Below, piece by piece: positions 28,058 through 36,798 of a stretch of 41,570 nt of DNA; within the stretch, counting starts at the first letter, position 1, and each line of letters starts with the position of its first letter. A program made the translations under genes and the position numbers. The stretch is from Caulobacteraceae bacterium (GTDB lineage: Bacteria > Pseudomonadota > Alphaproteobacteria > Caulobacterales > Caulobacteraceae): assembly GCA_947452365.1 (NCBI GenBank), contig CANGCO010000014.1:1-41570 (forward strand). The letters run 5' to 3'. The notes beneath the pieces were generated by a model that saw only the letters and a list, made by a program, of their open reading frames with translations, searched no databases and had not been told where the DNA came from.

Positions 28058-28609
28058 TTGAGCATTTCGGATTTTCAAAGTGGGTCGGGGTCTTCTCAGG
28101 CCCCGACCCTGCAGACACGGCGCCTGACCCTGCGCGCGCACAGGGTCGAGGATTTTGCCGACAGCCTGGCCCTCTGGAGCAATGTGCATGTTACCCGCTT
28201 TATCGGGGGGCGGCCTGCCAGTTCCTCAGAGGTCTGGGCGCGCCTAATGACCTATGCCGGGCATTGGACCTTGATGGGCTTTGGCTATTGGGCCGTGATC
28301 GAGACCCAATCTGGCCGGTTCATTGGCGAGGTTGGACTGGCCTATAATCGCCGCGATATTGACCCGCCCCTGGACCAGTGCCCCGAAAGCGGCTGGGCCT
28401 TTACACCCAAGGTCCATGGCCTTGGCTATGCCAGCGAGGCCGTGCGCGCAGCCCTAGCCTGGGCCGACCAGCATTTTGGCCGCACCGACAGTGTCTGTAT
28501 GATCGATCCCGCCAATGCGCCCTCGATCTGGGTGGCTAAACGCTGTGGCTATCGCCTAAGCGGCGAGGCCCAGTATCGCGGCAGCAAGACCTTGATCTTT
28601 GCGCGCTAG
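28058..28609 (+). CDS. GNAT-family N-acetyltransferase (RimJ/RimL type)
   Basis: This protein of about 183 residues has the Acetyltransf_3 layout: LQTRRLTLRAHRVEDF near the N-terminus, IGEVGLAY in the central sheet, and the acetyl-CoA loop with GLGYASEAVRAALAWA. Such enzymes acetylate amino groups of proteins or small molecules. The start is uncertain: I see no ATG, and I prefer TTG at 28058, one base after the MAPEG stop, over TTG at 28031 inside it. Its TAG stop shares CTAG with the stop of the convergent DUF885 gene. Confidence 0.85.
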   Translation: MSISDFQSGSGSSQAPTLQTRRLTLRAHRVEDFADSLALWSNVHVTRFIGGRPASSSEVWARLMTYAGHWTLMGFGYWAVIETQSGRFIGEVGLAYNRRDIDPPLDQCPESGWAFTPKVHGLGYASEAVRAALAWADQHFGRTDSVCMIDPANAPSIWVAKRCGYRLSGEAQYRGSKTLIFAR

Positions 28610-30456
28610 GCCTTGGCCGTTTCAGCGATATAGCGATCAATCTCGCGGCCGAGCACGGTTAAGGGCACCGCGCCGGTCTTGACGACCGTGTCATTAAAGG
28701 CGCGCAGATCATAGCGCTTGCCGAGCGCCGCCACGGCCCTATCGCGCAGGCGGTTAATCTCGGTATGGCCGACCTTATAGCCGCAGGCCTGGCCTGGGGT
28801 GGCGCAATAGCGGTCAATCTCGCTGGTCATGGCCGCACGGGTGCGGCCAGAATTGGCCACGGCCCAGTCTATGGCCTGGTCACGGCTCCAGCGCTTGGCA
28901 TGCAGGCCCGTATCGACCACTAGCCGCACAGCGCGGAACTTTTGCGCCTGCAAATAACCCAGCTGACCGGCCCAATCATCGTCATACATGCCGATCTCAT
29001 CGGCCAATTGCTCGGCATAAAGCGCCCAGCCCTCGACATAGGCATTAAAACCGCTGAGCAGGACTCGGATCAGCGGCACATCACCGCTTTCGGTCAGATA
29101 GGCACCCTGCCAGGCATGGCCCGGCACGGTCTCATGATAGGTCAGGCTTGGCAGGCTAAAGCGTGGCCAATTGGCCGTGGATTTCAGATTGATATAATAG
29201 GTTGAAGGCCGTGTCCCATCGAGCGAGCCAGTATTCATATAGCCTTGGGCCGCGCCGTCCTGAATATCCTCCGGCACACGCTTGACCAGAACAGGCGCTT
29301 TCAAGGTCAGGCCAAAGGCGTCCTTCAGCCTTGGCCGTACGGCGGCAATGCGGCCATTGAGATAGGCAATCAGCTGCTCGCGGCCCTGGTCATCATTGGA
29401 AAACAGATATTGCGGCTGTTTGCTTAAGGCCGTCATCCGCTCGCCGACCGTGCCCTGGGTTAGGCCCTGCTTGGCCAAGAGCCCGTCCATGCGCGCCTCA
29501 ATGGCTTGGTTTTGGTCCAGCCCCATCTGGTGGATCTGGTCGGCAGTCAGACCCGTGCTGGTCCCGACCTTGAGGAGCCAGCCATAATAGGCCTCGCCGT
29601 CCTTAAGCTTCCAGACCCCAGCATCGCTATTGGCGCTGGCGGCGACCGTTTTGAGGGCATCGGTCTGGCGGGCTAGGGCCGGATAGACCTCGGTCTCGAC
29701 AATCTTGGCCGCGCGGGCCTCATAATCGCCGACAAGGCCTAGCGCCTTGGCGCGGCTGGACAGGGACTGGGTCATACGCGATTGGGTCGCAGACGGCTGG
29801 ACCATGCCAGTCAGCTGGCCGATTGCATTTTTGAGCAAAAAGTCAGGCGGCGTCACGCCATGGCCAGCATCGCGGGCAATACGCTGATTTTCCTGGTCCA
29901 AAAGCCGAGCAAACCCCGATAGGCGGGCGAGATAGGCCTCGGCATCGGCCTTGGAGGCGATCTGGTGATGGCTATCGAGAAACTCAGGCACACTGGAAAA
30001 GCTGGAGGTCATTTGATTGACCAGATAGGGCGTGGCGCTCTCGTCCATGACGGCGTTCAGTGTGTTCTCGCCAAACTCAAACTGGCCACCATCACGGCCG
30101 AGTTCGAGCGCATAGGTGACCGCGCCCTTGGACAGCTGGCTGGCCGGCGACAGGTCCTGGTCCTTAAACTTGGCAAGGTCGGAAAGGCTATCAAGGCAAA
30201 GCTTGGTGCTCTCGGCTGCCGCGCCGACCGACTGGTCTGTCAGCCTAGACTTAAGGCCTGCCCGTGCACCCTTATCAAGGCCAAGCGAGGTGGCGGTCTC
30301 AGGTGCCCCGACCAAGATTGTATTGGCCAATTGCGCCAGCCGCTGATCAAGCGCTGCATCCTGGCCCGCGCCAGCGGCCCATACGGTTTGAGGCAGGGCG
30401 CTGGCTAGGCCCAAGGCCCCGGCCGAAAGCATCAGTTCACGACGGTCAAGGCGCAT
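28606..30456 (-). CDS. DUF885 family exported predicted metallopeptidase
   Basis: This 616-residue protein starts with a twin-arginine-like signal (RLDRRELMLSAGALGLASAL, cleavage near VWAAG), so it is probably exported folded. The DUF885 hallmark HETVPGHAWQ supplies a HExxxGH zinc-binding pattern, and YVEGWALYAEQLADEIG is the usual downstream glutamate motif; RDQAIDW and the GQACGYKVG segment are also typical. Members are predicted M32/M3-like peptidases of unknown substrate. The ATG at 30456 is chosen because it creates the signal sequence; the open frame to 30657 extends 67 residues further without supporting signs. It diverges from the S9 peptidase. Confidence 0.88.
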   Translation of the reverse strand: MRLDRRELMLSAGALGLASALPQTVWAAGAGQDAALDQRLAQLANTILVGAPETATSLGLDKGARAGLKSRLTDQSVGAAAESTKLCLDSLSDLAKFKDQDLSPASQLSKGAVTYALELGRDGGQFEFGENTLNAVMDESATPYLVNQMTSSFSSVPEFLDSHHQIASKADAEAYLARLSGFARLLDQENQRIARDAGHGVTPPDFLLKNAIGQLTGMVQPSATQSRMTQSLSSRAKALGLVGDYEARAAKIVETEVYPALARQTDALKTVAASANSDAGVWKLKDGEAYYGWLLKVGTSTGLTADQIHQMGLDQNQAIEARMDGLLAKQGLTQGTVGERMTALSKQPQYLFSNDDQGREQLIAYLNGRIAAVRPRLKDAFGLTLKAPVLVKRVPEDIQDGAAQGYMNTGSLDGTRPSTYYINLKSTANWPRFSLPSLTYHETVPGHAWQGAYLTESGDVPLIRVLLSGFNAYVEGWALYAEQLADEIGMYDDDWAGQLGYLQAQKFRAVRLVVDTGLHAKRWSRDQAIDWAVANSGRTRAAMTSEIDRYCATPGQACGYKVGHTEINRLRDRAVAALGKRYDLRAFNDTVVKTGAVPLTVLGREIDRYIAETAKA

Positions 30457-30625
30457 TGTGGTCCATCCCCAAAAATAAGCCGGCAAACTAGGCCTCTCGG
30501 ACAGCCCGTGGCAAGGCCAGCCTGCCCCATAATTTTGCTTGCTAAGATTATTATGCATATTGCGATCTTGACGTGTTTTCACGCGCCTTGTCATGTGATT
30601 GCCGAGGCGTTTGGGGGAGCAGGCA

Positions 30626-32569
30626 ATGCGCATAATCGGGTTGGTGATTGGGGCCATGTTTGCCGTGCTAGTGGCTGCGGCTGGCGCTGGGGCGGCGCAG
30701 TCCGGTGAGTCTGTGCCCCTGTCCGTCTATGGCCGATTGCCCACCGTCCAGAACCTGGCTCTGTCGCCGAGTGGCAAGCTTATGATGGCCCAAGTGTCCG
30801 ACAATGGGACAGCCACCCTGCAGATTCGGGATGCCGAGACCTTAAAGACGATCCGCAAGATCGCCTTGCCGGCTTCGAAATTGCGCCGGCTTCAATGGGC
30901 CGATGATACGCACATCCTTTTGACCTATTCGGTCGCCCAACTGGTCAATGGGCTGAGCGATCCCAAGCGTGAATGGTTTTTGGCATCAGAGTTTGATCTT
31001 GAGACCGGCAAGGTGCGCTATCTCTTGGCAAATAATCGCGATGGCCTGAATAGCTTGGCAGCCTGGCCCGTTGTGTATGCGCACCCAAAGACCGGTTATG
31101 CCCTGCTGCTCTATGGCATTACTTTTCCCGCAAATCGGGGGGTTTTGACCCTGATCTTGGAACGCAAAGGCCTGTCAAAGGTGGTGGCGGTCGGCAATGA
31201 AGACACCACAGACTATGCGATCGCCAAGGACGGCGCCATTCTGGGGCGCATCGATTATGATCGTGTTCGCGGCAATTGGAACGTGCTGGTCGGCCCGGAT
31301 CATTTTCATATCAAGTCATCGCAAAAGGGTAGCGACCTATTAAATCCACCCGTGTTTGCAGGCGTGTCGGCGGATAGCCAGACAGTCTATGTGGCAAAGT
31401 CCGATGGCGATACGGGCCATATCTATCCTATTGATGTCGCCTCGGCGACATGGGGCGAACCTATCAAGGATCTGGAGGATCACGGCCTGATCTCAGCCCC
31501 CAATGACCAGGTCGTTATTGCGGCGCAAAAGTCCGATCTTGAAGGTACACACTATCGTTTTTTTGATGCCAAGGATGAGGGGCTTTGGCGCGGCATTGTG
31601 AAGGCCTTTAAGGGCGCCCAGGTCGATTTTCAGTCCGTCTCCGATGACCGGATGAAGTTCATCGTGCTGGTCGATGGTGCAGATTTTGGCTATGGCTATT
31701 TTCTGGTCGATCGCAAGACCGGCGCGGCCAAATGGCTGTATGACGCCTATTCTGGCCTCGGCCCAGACCAGATCGCCCCGGTCAGCCTGATCCATTACAA
31801 GGCCGCAGACGGCTTTGACATTCCCGCCTATCTGACCCTGCCCAAGGTTGGGGCGAAGAACCTGCCCTTGATCGTCTTGCCGCATGGCGGCCCGTTTGCG
31901 CGCGATTATGCCGGTTTTGATTGGTGGTCACAGGCCTATGCCTCGCTTGGCTATGCCGTCCTGCAACCCCAGTTTAGGGGGTCAGATGGACTGGGGGTCG
32001 ATCACCTAAAGGCGGGTTATGGCGAATATGGCCGCAAGATGCAGACCGACCTGTCGGATGGGGTCGCAGACCTAGCCAAACAGGGCGTGATTGATCCGGC
32101 GCGGGTGGCGATTGTCGGGGCCTCGTATGGCGGATACGCGGCCTTGGCGGGTGTTACCCTGCAATCTGGCATTTTTCGCTGTGCGGTTTCGGTCGCTGGC
32201 CCCGCCGACATGCGTCGCCAGCTGGACTATTTCAAGTTACAAAACCATGGGCCTTGGACGCCAGCGACGCGCTATTGGCGCGAATATCTGGATATCAAAA
32301 AGGAGTCTGATCCCATCCTTGAGGTGATCTCTCCGGTCTTCCATGCTGACAAGGCCTCGGTGCCTATCTTGCTGATCCATGGCTCAGACGACACCGTGGT
32401 GCCGCCTGAACAGAGCCGCCGGATGGCCGATGCGCTTAAGCGGGCCGGGAAGTCGGTCGAACTATTGGAGATGAAGGGTGAAGACCATTGGCTTTCGGTT
32501 GCCGATACCCGTCAACAGATGCTGACCCGGTCAGCGCAGTTTCTGGGCCAGTGTAACCCTGCAGGGTGA
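30626..32569 (+). CDS. Exported S9-family prolyl oligopeptidase-like peptidase
   Basis: This 647-residue serine peptidase cleaves oligopeptides, probably in the periplasm. A signal peptide (MRIIGLVIGAMFAVLVAAAG, cleavage near AGAAQ) precedes a beta-propeller (about 30-370) and an alpha/beta-hydrolase domain (about 385-640). The triad is S500 in GASYGGYAAL, D588 in HGSDDTVV and H621 in GEDHWLS. The ATG at 30626 has a GGGGGAG ribosome binding site; an upstream start at 30599 would spoil the signal peptide. The last 134 bases, encoding the region with His621, lie antisense to the end of the glycosyltransferase gene. Confidence 0.92.
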   Translation: MRIIGLVIGAMFAVLVAAAGAGAAQSGESVPLSVYGRLPTVQNLALSPSGKLMMAQVSDNGTATLQIRDAETLKTIRKIALPASKLRRLQWADDTHILLTYSVAQLVNGLSDPKREWFLASEFDLETGKVRYLLANNRDGLNSLAAWPVVYAHPKTGYALLLYGITFPANRGVLTLILERKGLSKVVAVGNEDTTDYAIAKDGAILGRIDYDRVRGNWNVLVGPDHFHIKSSQKGSDLLNPPVFAGVSADSQTVYVAKSDGDTGHIYPIDVASATWGEPIKDLEDHGLISAPNDQVVIAAQKSDLEGTHYRFFDAKDEGLWRGIVKAFKGAQVDFQSVSDDRMKFIVLVDGADFGYGYFLVDRKTGAAKWLYDAYSGLGPDQIAPVSLIHYKAADGFDIPAYLTLPKVGAKNLPLIVLPHGGPFARDYAGFDWWSQAYASLGYAVLQPQFRGSDGLGVDHLKAGYGEYGRKMQTDLSDGVADLAKQGVIDPARVAIVGASYGGYAALAGVTLQSGIFRCAVSVAGPADMRRQLDYFKLQNHGPWTPATRYWREYLDIKKESDPILEVISPVFHADKASVPILLIHGSDDTVVPPEQSRRMADALKRAGKSVELLEMKGEDHWLSVADTRQQMLTRSAQFLGQCNPAG

Positions 32570-34934
32570 TCAGGGTCTTGTCAGCAGGGGCGCCGGCCCG
32601 TGCCTCGGTGGTCGCGAACGGATTGCGCGATGTAATGCGCCAGATCCGCTCTTTGAGCACCTCCTTGATCAAGGCAACCCGCGCCAGGATGTTTTTCAGC
32701 GCCGCAAACATGAACATGGACGTGACCAGATAATACAGGAACCAGCCCTTATTCTTTTTGATCTCGGGATCGGCATTGTGCCAGGTGAAAATCAATTGCC
32801 CGGGCCCTGAGGCCATGATGAACAGGGTAAAAAACACAAAGATCGGGACCAGCCAGTCGAGCTTAAAAATGCCGCCCGCACGAACCGACCAGAAGGCGAC
32901 AAGGGGCACCATCTGCATGGAGATCCAAGGAAACACTTCGCGCCAAGCCAGCAGGTGAAGTGTGCCAAGCTTTTGCTGAGCCGTGAGCTTTTTCGAGCGC
33001 AACATGGGCCACATATCGCGCACCGAGGCCTGCAGCCAGCCCTGAGCCCATCTCAGCCTTTGGTTCACCAGGCAGCGAAAGGTCAGCGGCGATAGCTCGC
33101 GCGAAATCAGCCATGGGTCGTTGACGATGCAGCCACCTTGTTCAATCACCCGCAAGGACGAGTCGATGTCCTCGGTCATCATGAAGCCAAGCATGCGGGT
33201 TTGTCGCAGAAGGTCGGTTTTCCAATAGCCGTTACTGCCGCCAAATATGCCAAAGCCGTGCATACGGGCCCGGCCGGGATGGCTGACGGCATAGATTTGC
33301 TCGAACTCTACCGCCACCATCTTGGCGACCCAAGAGGCCTTGCCATTGCGGATCAGGCAGCGGCCTTGAACCACATCTGCCTTGCTCGATAACCACCGCC
33401 ACGCCCGGGCAAAACTACCCATGTCTGGGTGATGGTCGGCATCGAATATGCCGGTGAATTCGCCTGTGGTCAGGGATAGGGCCGCATTGACATTCTGGGC
33501 CTTGGAATGGCTATCCTTGACCCGGATCATGACAAACCTAGGATCGCGGGCGTTGATCGCGCGCAACTCGGCCTCAATGGCCAGATCGCGCGGCGTATTA
33601 TAGGCCAAGATCACCTGTAAGGGCCCAGGATAGTCCTGTTTCAAGAAGCATTCGACGGTATCAATAATGGTCTGCGCCTCATTGGGCAGATAGGCGGCAA
33701 TAATCGCGCTGGCCGCAGGATAGGGCGAGTGCGGCTCTGCCGGTGGGTCAATGCGCTCCAGCGACAAGACGCCCTCGACCCAGATCAAGGATGCGGTCAC
33801 AAACAGCATGGCGACCAAGACCAGATAGACAATGCCACTAATATCCACCGCCGCCGATCGTGTGCTCATATAGAACAAGAATGGCAGGGCCCAGCCGATG
33901 GCAAAGGTCGCGATCACTTGAAGCGGTAGCCGCAGCCGTTCAAAAACACCCACTAGGGGCAGGGTTTGACGGTGCTTTGGATTACGCTTGAGCATGTCGG
34001 GCTGAAACATGACCGGCTCAAGATCCAGATGCGGCAGCGCAATTTCTAGCGCTAGCGCCGCCTCATCGAGTACGGCCTGGGCCTTTTGGCTCTTGGTCAG
34101 GAGTGAATAACCAACCACCGGCGTGATCCGCGCAACAAAGTGGTCGGCATAAAAGGGCGCATTGACCAAGACCCTAGACAGGTCATGCAGTTCTTGTCGG
34201 GCCTCAGCGGTTGAGCGTCCGGTTAGCATCAGCAGAAAATCGCCATCCGGACTGCGGGCCGCCAGGTCCAGTGGCCTCAGTCGGGCAGAGAGGAATTCAC
34301 CCACTTGACGCGCCAAGGCAATATCGACTTGAGCGCCATAACGGCGGTGAAGATCTGGCAATTCCTTCAGGCGGATATGGGCAATAATCGCTGGTTGACC
34401 CAGAAGCATGATGCGTTGCTGCTCGGCACCGACCTCGCTCAAAAAGGTTTTGATACTGAGTAGGCCGCTTGGCCGGTCTTCGCGCAACTGGTCAGCCGGT
34501 GTGGTTGGTCGCTCAAGCCGTGCCCTGATCCGGGCCAATAATTCATCACTGTTTACCGGCTGAAGCAGATAGTCATCGGCCCCGAGGCTAAGGCTTCGGA
34601 TACTGTCACTGATGCGGGTGTCTGGCGCCATAAAGATCAGCGGAATACTGCGGGTCGTGCGATCCGAGCGCACGTGGCCCAAAAGTTCGAGGCCATCCAT
34701 TTCTGGAATTTCTAAATCTGAAACGATCAGGTCTGGCGTCGCTTGTTGCAGATAGCGCAGCGCGTCCTTGCCCGTATCCGCGCGCAATATGATCAAGCCG
34801 GCGGTTTCCAGATCGGTGGTCAAGGCCCCATCTGCGCCCGAATGATCGCCAACAATCAATACGGTCTTTTGAACGGCCGAGATGGGGACGCTGCGGGGCA
34901 TTGCACCCATTGGGTTTTCTGAATGAAGGGTCAC
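32436..34934 (-). CDS. Receiver / degenerate GGDEF / glycosyltransferase-2 fusion
   Basis: This 832-residue inner-membrane protein is probably a processive polysaccharide synthase. Domains in order: receiver (about 22-143, phospho-acceptor-like D73 in SDLEIPEMDG); GGDEF-like domain (about 155-312) whose signature is degenerate (SPDGDF, 228-233); two membrane helices (about 337-356 and 366-388); GT2 domain (about 405-645) with DADH (D498, D500), TED (587-589) and the QRLRW motif (625-629) of cellulose-synthase-like enzymes; then two or three more helices (about 655-745). The receiver lacks the conserved Thr (A103) and Lys (Q125). The ATG overlaps the stop of the upstream exporter-like gene, so they form one module. 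The tail after about residue 775 is unlike the family and overlaps the S9 peptidase gene. Confidence 0.88.
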   Translation of the reverse strand: MTLHSENPMGAMPRSVPISAVQKTVLIVGDHSGADGALTTDLETAGLIILRADTGKDALRYLQQATPDLIVSDLEIPEMDGLELLGHVRSDRTTRSIPLIFMAPDTRISDSIRSLSLGADDYLLQPVNSDELLARIRARLERPTTPADQLREDRPSGLLSIKTFLSEVGAEQQRIMLLGQPAIIAHIRLKELPDLHRRYGAQVDIALARQVGEFLSARLRPLDLAARSPDGDFLLMLTGRSTAEARQELHDLSRVLVNAPFYADHFVARITPVVGYSLLTKSQKAQAVLDEAALALEIALPHLDLEPVMFQPDMLKRNPKHRQTLPLVGVFERLRLPLQVIATFAIGWALPFLFYMSTRSAAVDISGIVYLVLVAMLFVTASLIWVEGVLSLERIDPPAEPHSPYPAASAIIAAYLPNEAQTIIDTVECFLKQDYPGPLQVILAYNTPRDLAIEAELRAINARDPRFVMIRVKDSHSKAQNVNAALSLTTGEFTGIFDADHHPDMGSFARAWRWLSSKADVVQGRCLIRNGKASWVAKMVAVEFEQIYAVSHPGRARMHGFGIFGGSNGYWKTDLLRQTRMLGFMMTEDIDSSLRVIEQGGCIVNDPWLISRELSPLTFRCLVNQRLRWAQGWLQASVRDMWPMLRSKKLTAQQKLGTLHLLAWREVFPWISMQMVPLVAFWSVRAGGIFKLDWLVPIFVFFTLFIMASGPGQLIFTWHNADPEIKKNKGWFLYYLVTSMFMFAALKNILARVALIKEVLKERIWRITSRNPFATTEARAGAPADKTLITLQGYTGPETALTGSASVDGYRQPKANGLHPSSPIVRPTSRPA

Positions 34935-36643
34935 CAGCGATACCTCACACCTAAGGACACAGTCGTGCGTTCAAAGCCGGTTGGCTCCTGGGCACGGGAC
35001 GAAAAGGTTGACACGATGGCTTCAAGATCGACCGCTTGGGTCAGGGCGCGGCTAAGGCGGGCCGAGGCGCTATAAACCATCTTTCCACCGCCCGGATCAG
35101 CGTCTTCATGTCCGATCGCACCGGCCAGATCATACCAAAGCACGCCCTTGGCCTTGCCCCAAAGATGGCCAGTCACCTCTGCCGAGGTCAGGGATTTTGG
35201 ATTGAAATAGCCATGATCAAAAGTCTTGTCGAAGCTGAAGCGGGTAAGGCGTCCGCCCAAAAACAGGTTGGGGGATCTTAGCAGTTGCTGCTCGGCTTCA
35301 ATCTGGCCAAGCCAGCGCTTATTGCCGTCCGAATAGTCGCCATAGGAGGTGCGGGCGGTGAGCCGGGTCCGGGGCTGCGGGTACCAGTCAACCGAGGCGG
35401 AGCCGTAATTGGCGTAATAGTTTGAACCGATCACACTGTCGAAACTTGAGCGGCTTGCGCCGAAATCAAGTCGCATCGCATCACTGGGCCACAGGGTCAG
35501 ATAGGCCTCGCCGGTGGTTAGGGACTTGTCGGGACCGGGGCCATTTGTGCGCTGATCTTGCAGGCGCAGGCTGATCTGGGCATCGTCAGAAAACCGACTG
35601 CGCAGGTGCAGGCCAAGGCGGCTGATCCGGATACCATCGCCAGTATTGGGATCGAGGGACTGATGCTCGAAATCGGGTCCAAATTCCAGCGTGCCCGTAT
35701 TCCAAAAAAAGCTCTGGCTTAGGCGCACAGTCGTGATGTCGAGACTGTTGGACTGGCCAGAGCGTTCGAGCGTGGCGCGGAATAAGGGGCGCTGGTCCCG
35801 CTCGATATCAGCCCGCAGCGCGTGGGCGTCATGATGGGCAGGGTTACGTTGTAGCAAAGCGGTTAGGATGGGATTAGCTAGGTCTGGTCGCCCTAGCCAG
35901 GTCATGGTCCTTGCGCGCAGATAGAGCGCCTCGTCGGTCTGATTGTCCGGTGATTTCAGCGTGTCCAGAGCGGCAAGCGCGGTGCGGTGCTGGCCCATTG
36001 CACTATCGGCCCGCGCCAGGCCTTCGGCGGCAGCGGCATTGTTTGGGTCTGTGACAAGAATCTGCTGATACTGTACCTTGGCAGCTTCGTGTTGCTCCAT
36101 CCAAGTTAAGACCCGAGCCCGATCAAGCCTAAGATCAATATTGTCCGGTTGATCTGTGATCAGCGCCTCATAGGCACCAAGGGCTGCGGGTAATTGTCCG
36201 CTCCAAGACAGGGCGAGCGCTTGGCCCTTGCGCGCCGTCAGGCGGTCTTGGACGCTTAGGTCTGGCTGAGCGAGATAGGCACTATAAACACCAATGGCCT
36301 GGTCCGGGTGACCGGAATAGGTCAATTGATCGGCATATTCGCGCAGCAGAAATCCGGTTTCCCCTCGATTTGCGGCAATCGCCTTGGCGAACAAGGCCGC
36401 TGAGTCTGTATTGCGATCTTCGTGGGCGGCGGCGCGGGCCGAGGCAATGAGGGCGGCTTGATCGGGCTCGACATCAATCCGTGTGACTGCGACCGATGGC
36501 CCTGAAGCCTCAGAACAAGCCAAGCTCGTTGTGATTTTGCTCAATTGATATGCATCAATAGAGCCTAAGGTTTGCGTTGCGCCATCAATGTTAAATAACA
36601 ATAGTGGTGCAGCCACTTGAAGAACTGCCAGTCCCATGCCCAT
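34931..36643 (-). CDS. TPR plus beta-barrel outer-membrane protein, PgaA/BcsC-like
   Basis: This protein of about 570 residues has an N-terminal hydrophobic export segment (GLAVLQVAAPLLLF), then about 230 residues of tetratricopeptide-like repeats (for example LTARKGQALALSWSGQLPAA and LDRARVLTWMEQHEAAKVQY), and a C-terminal half of amphipathic strands with alternating aromatic residues, ending SLGVRYRW with the C-terminal aromatic typical of outer-membrane barrels. This is the layout of polysaccharide export porins such as PgaA and BcsC; the sequence itself is not assignable to one. The ATG at 36643 has a GGGAG ribosome binding site; a TTG-initiated extension to 36670 is less likely. It overlaps the glycosyltransferase start by four bases. 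Confidence 0.78.
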   Translation of the reverse strand: MGMGLAVLQVAAPLLLFNIDGATQTLGSIDAYQLSKITTSLACSEASGPSVAVTRIDVEPDQAALIASARAAAHEDRNTDSAALFAKAIAANRGETGFLLREYADQLTYSGHPDQAIGVYSAYLAQPDLSVQDRLTARKGQALALSWSGQLPAALGAYEALITDQPDNIDLRLDRARVLTWMEQHEAAKVQYQQILVTDPNNAAAAEGLARADSAMGQHRTALAALDTLKSPDNQTDEALYLRARTMTWLGRPDLANPILTALLQRNPAHHDAHALRADIERDQRPLFRATLERSGQSNSLDITTVRLSQSFFWNTGTLEFGPDFEHQSLDPNTGDGIRISRLGLHLRSRFSDDAQISLRLQDQRTNGPGPDKSLTTGEAYLTLWPSDAMRLDFGASRSSFDSVIGSNYYANYGSASVDWYPQPRTRLTARTSYGDYSDGNKRWLGQIEAEQQLLRSPNLFLGGRLTRFSFDKTFDHGYFNPKSLTSAEVTGHLWGKAKGVLWYDLAGAIGHEDADPGGGKMVYSASARLSRALTQAVDLEAIVSTFSSRAQEPTGFERTTVSLGVRYRW

Positions 36644-36684
36644 GCCAAGCTCCCAATTGGAGCCACACAAATACGCAGATTGGG

Positions 36685-36699
36685 ATTAGTCGTACTAAT
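36685..36699. promoter_or_regulatory. Perfect palindrome upstream of the exopolysaccharide-type operon
   Basis: ATTAGT-CGT-ACTAAT is a perfect 6-bp inverted repeat with a 3-base centre, 42 bases before the ATG at 36643. Its left half is part of GGATTAG (36683-36689), which recurs at 36702-36708, 19 bases away. It could be a repressor or activator operator; the regulator is unknown. Confidence 0.4.
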
Positions 36700-36724
36700 T
36701 TGGATTAGCCGACTTCATATTTTG

Positions 36725-36738
36725 GTAATAAAGATTAC
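36725..36738. promoter_or_regulatory. AT-rich inverted repeat with repeated GGTAATA
   Basis: GTAAT (36725-36729) and ATTAC (36734-36738) form an inverted repeat around a four-base centre. The preceding GGTAATA (36724-36730) occurs again at 36749-36755. It lies in the AT-rich 155-base leader of the TPR-barrel gene. The function is a guess. Confidence 0.25.
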
Positions 36739-36766
36739 AATTCAATAAGGTAATAATCTCTACAGA

Positions 36767-36794
36767 TCGCGCCTGTTACAACCTGTCGCGCCTG
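36767..36794. repeat. Direct repeat TCGCGCCTG, 19-base period
   Basis: TCGCGCCTG occurs at 36767-36775 and again at 36786-36794, just beyond the carA stop codon. Two short copies could arise by chance; no terminator stem is formed by them. Confidence 0.4.
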
Positions 36795-36798
36795 GGGT

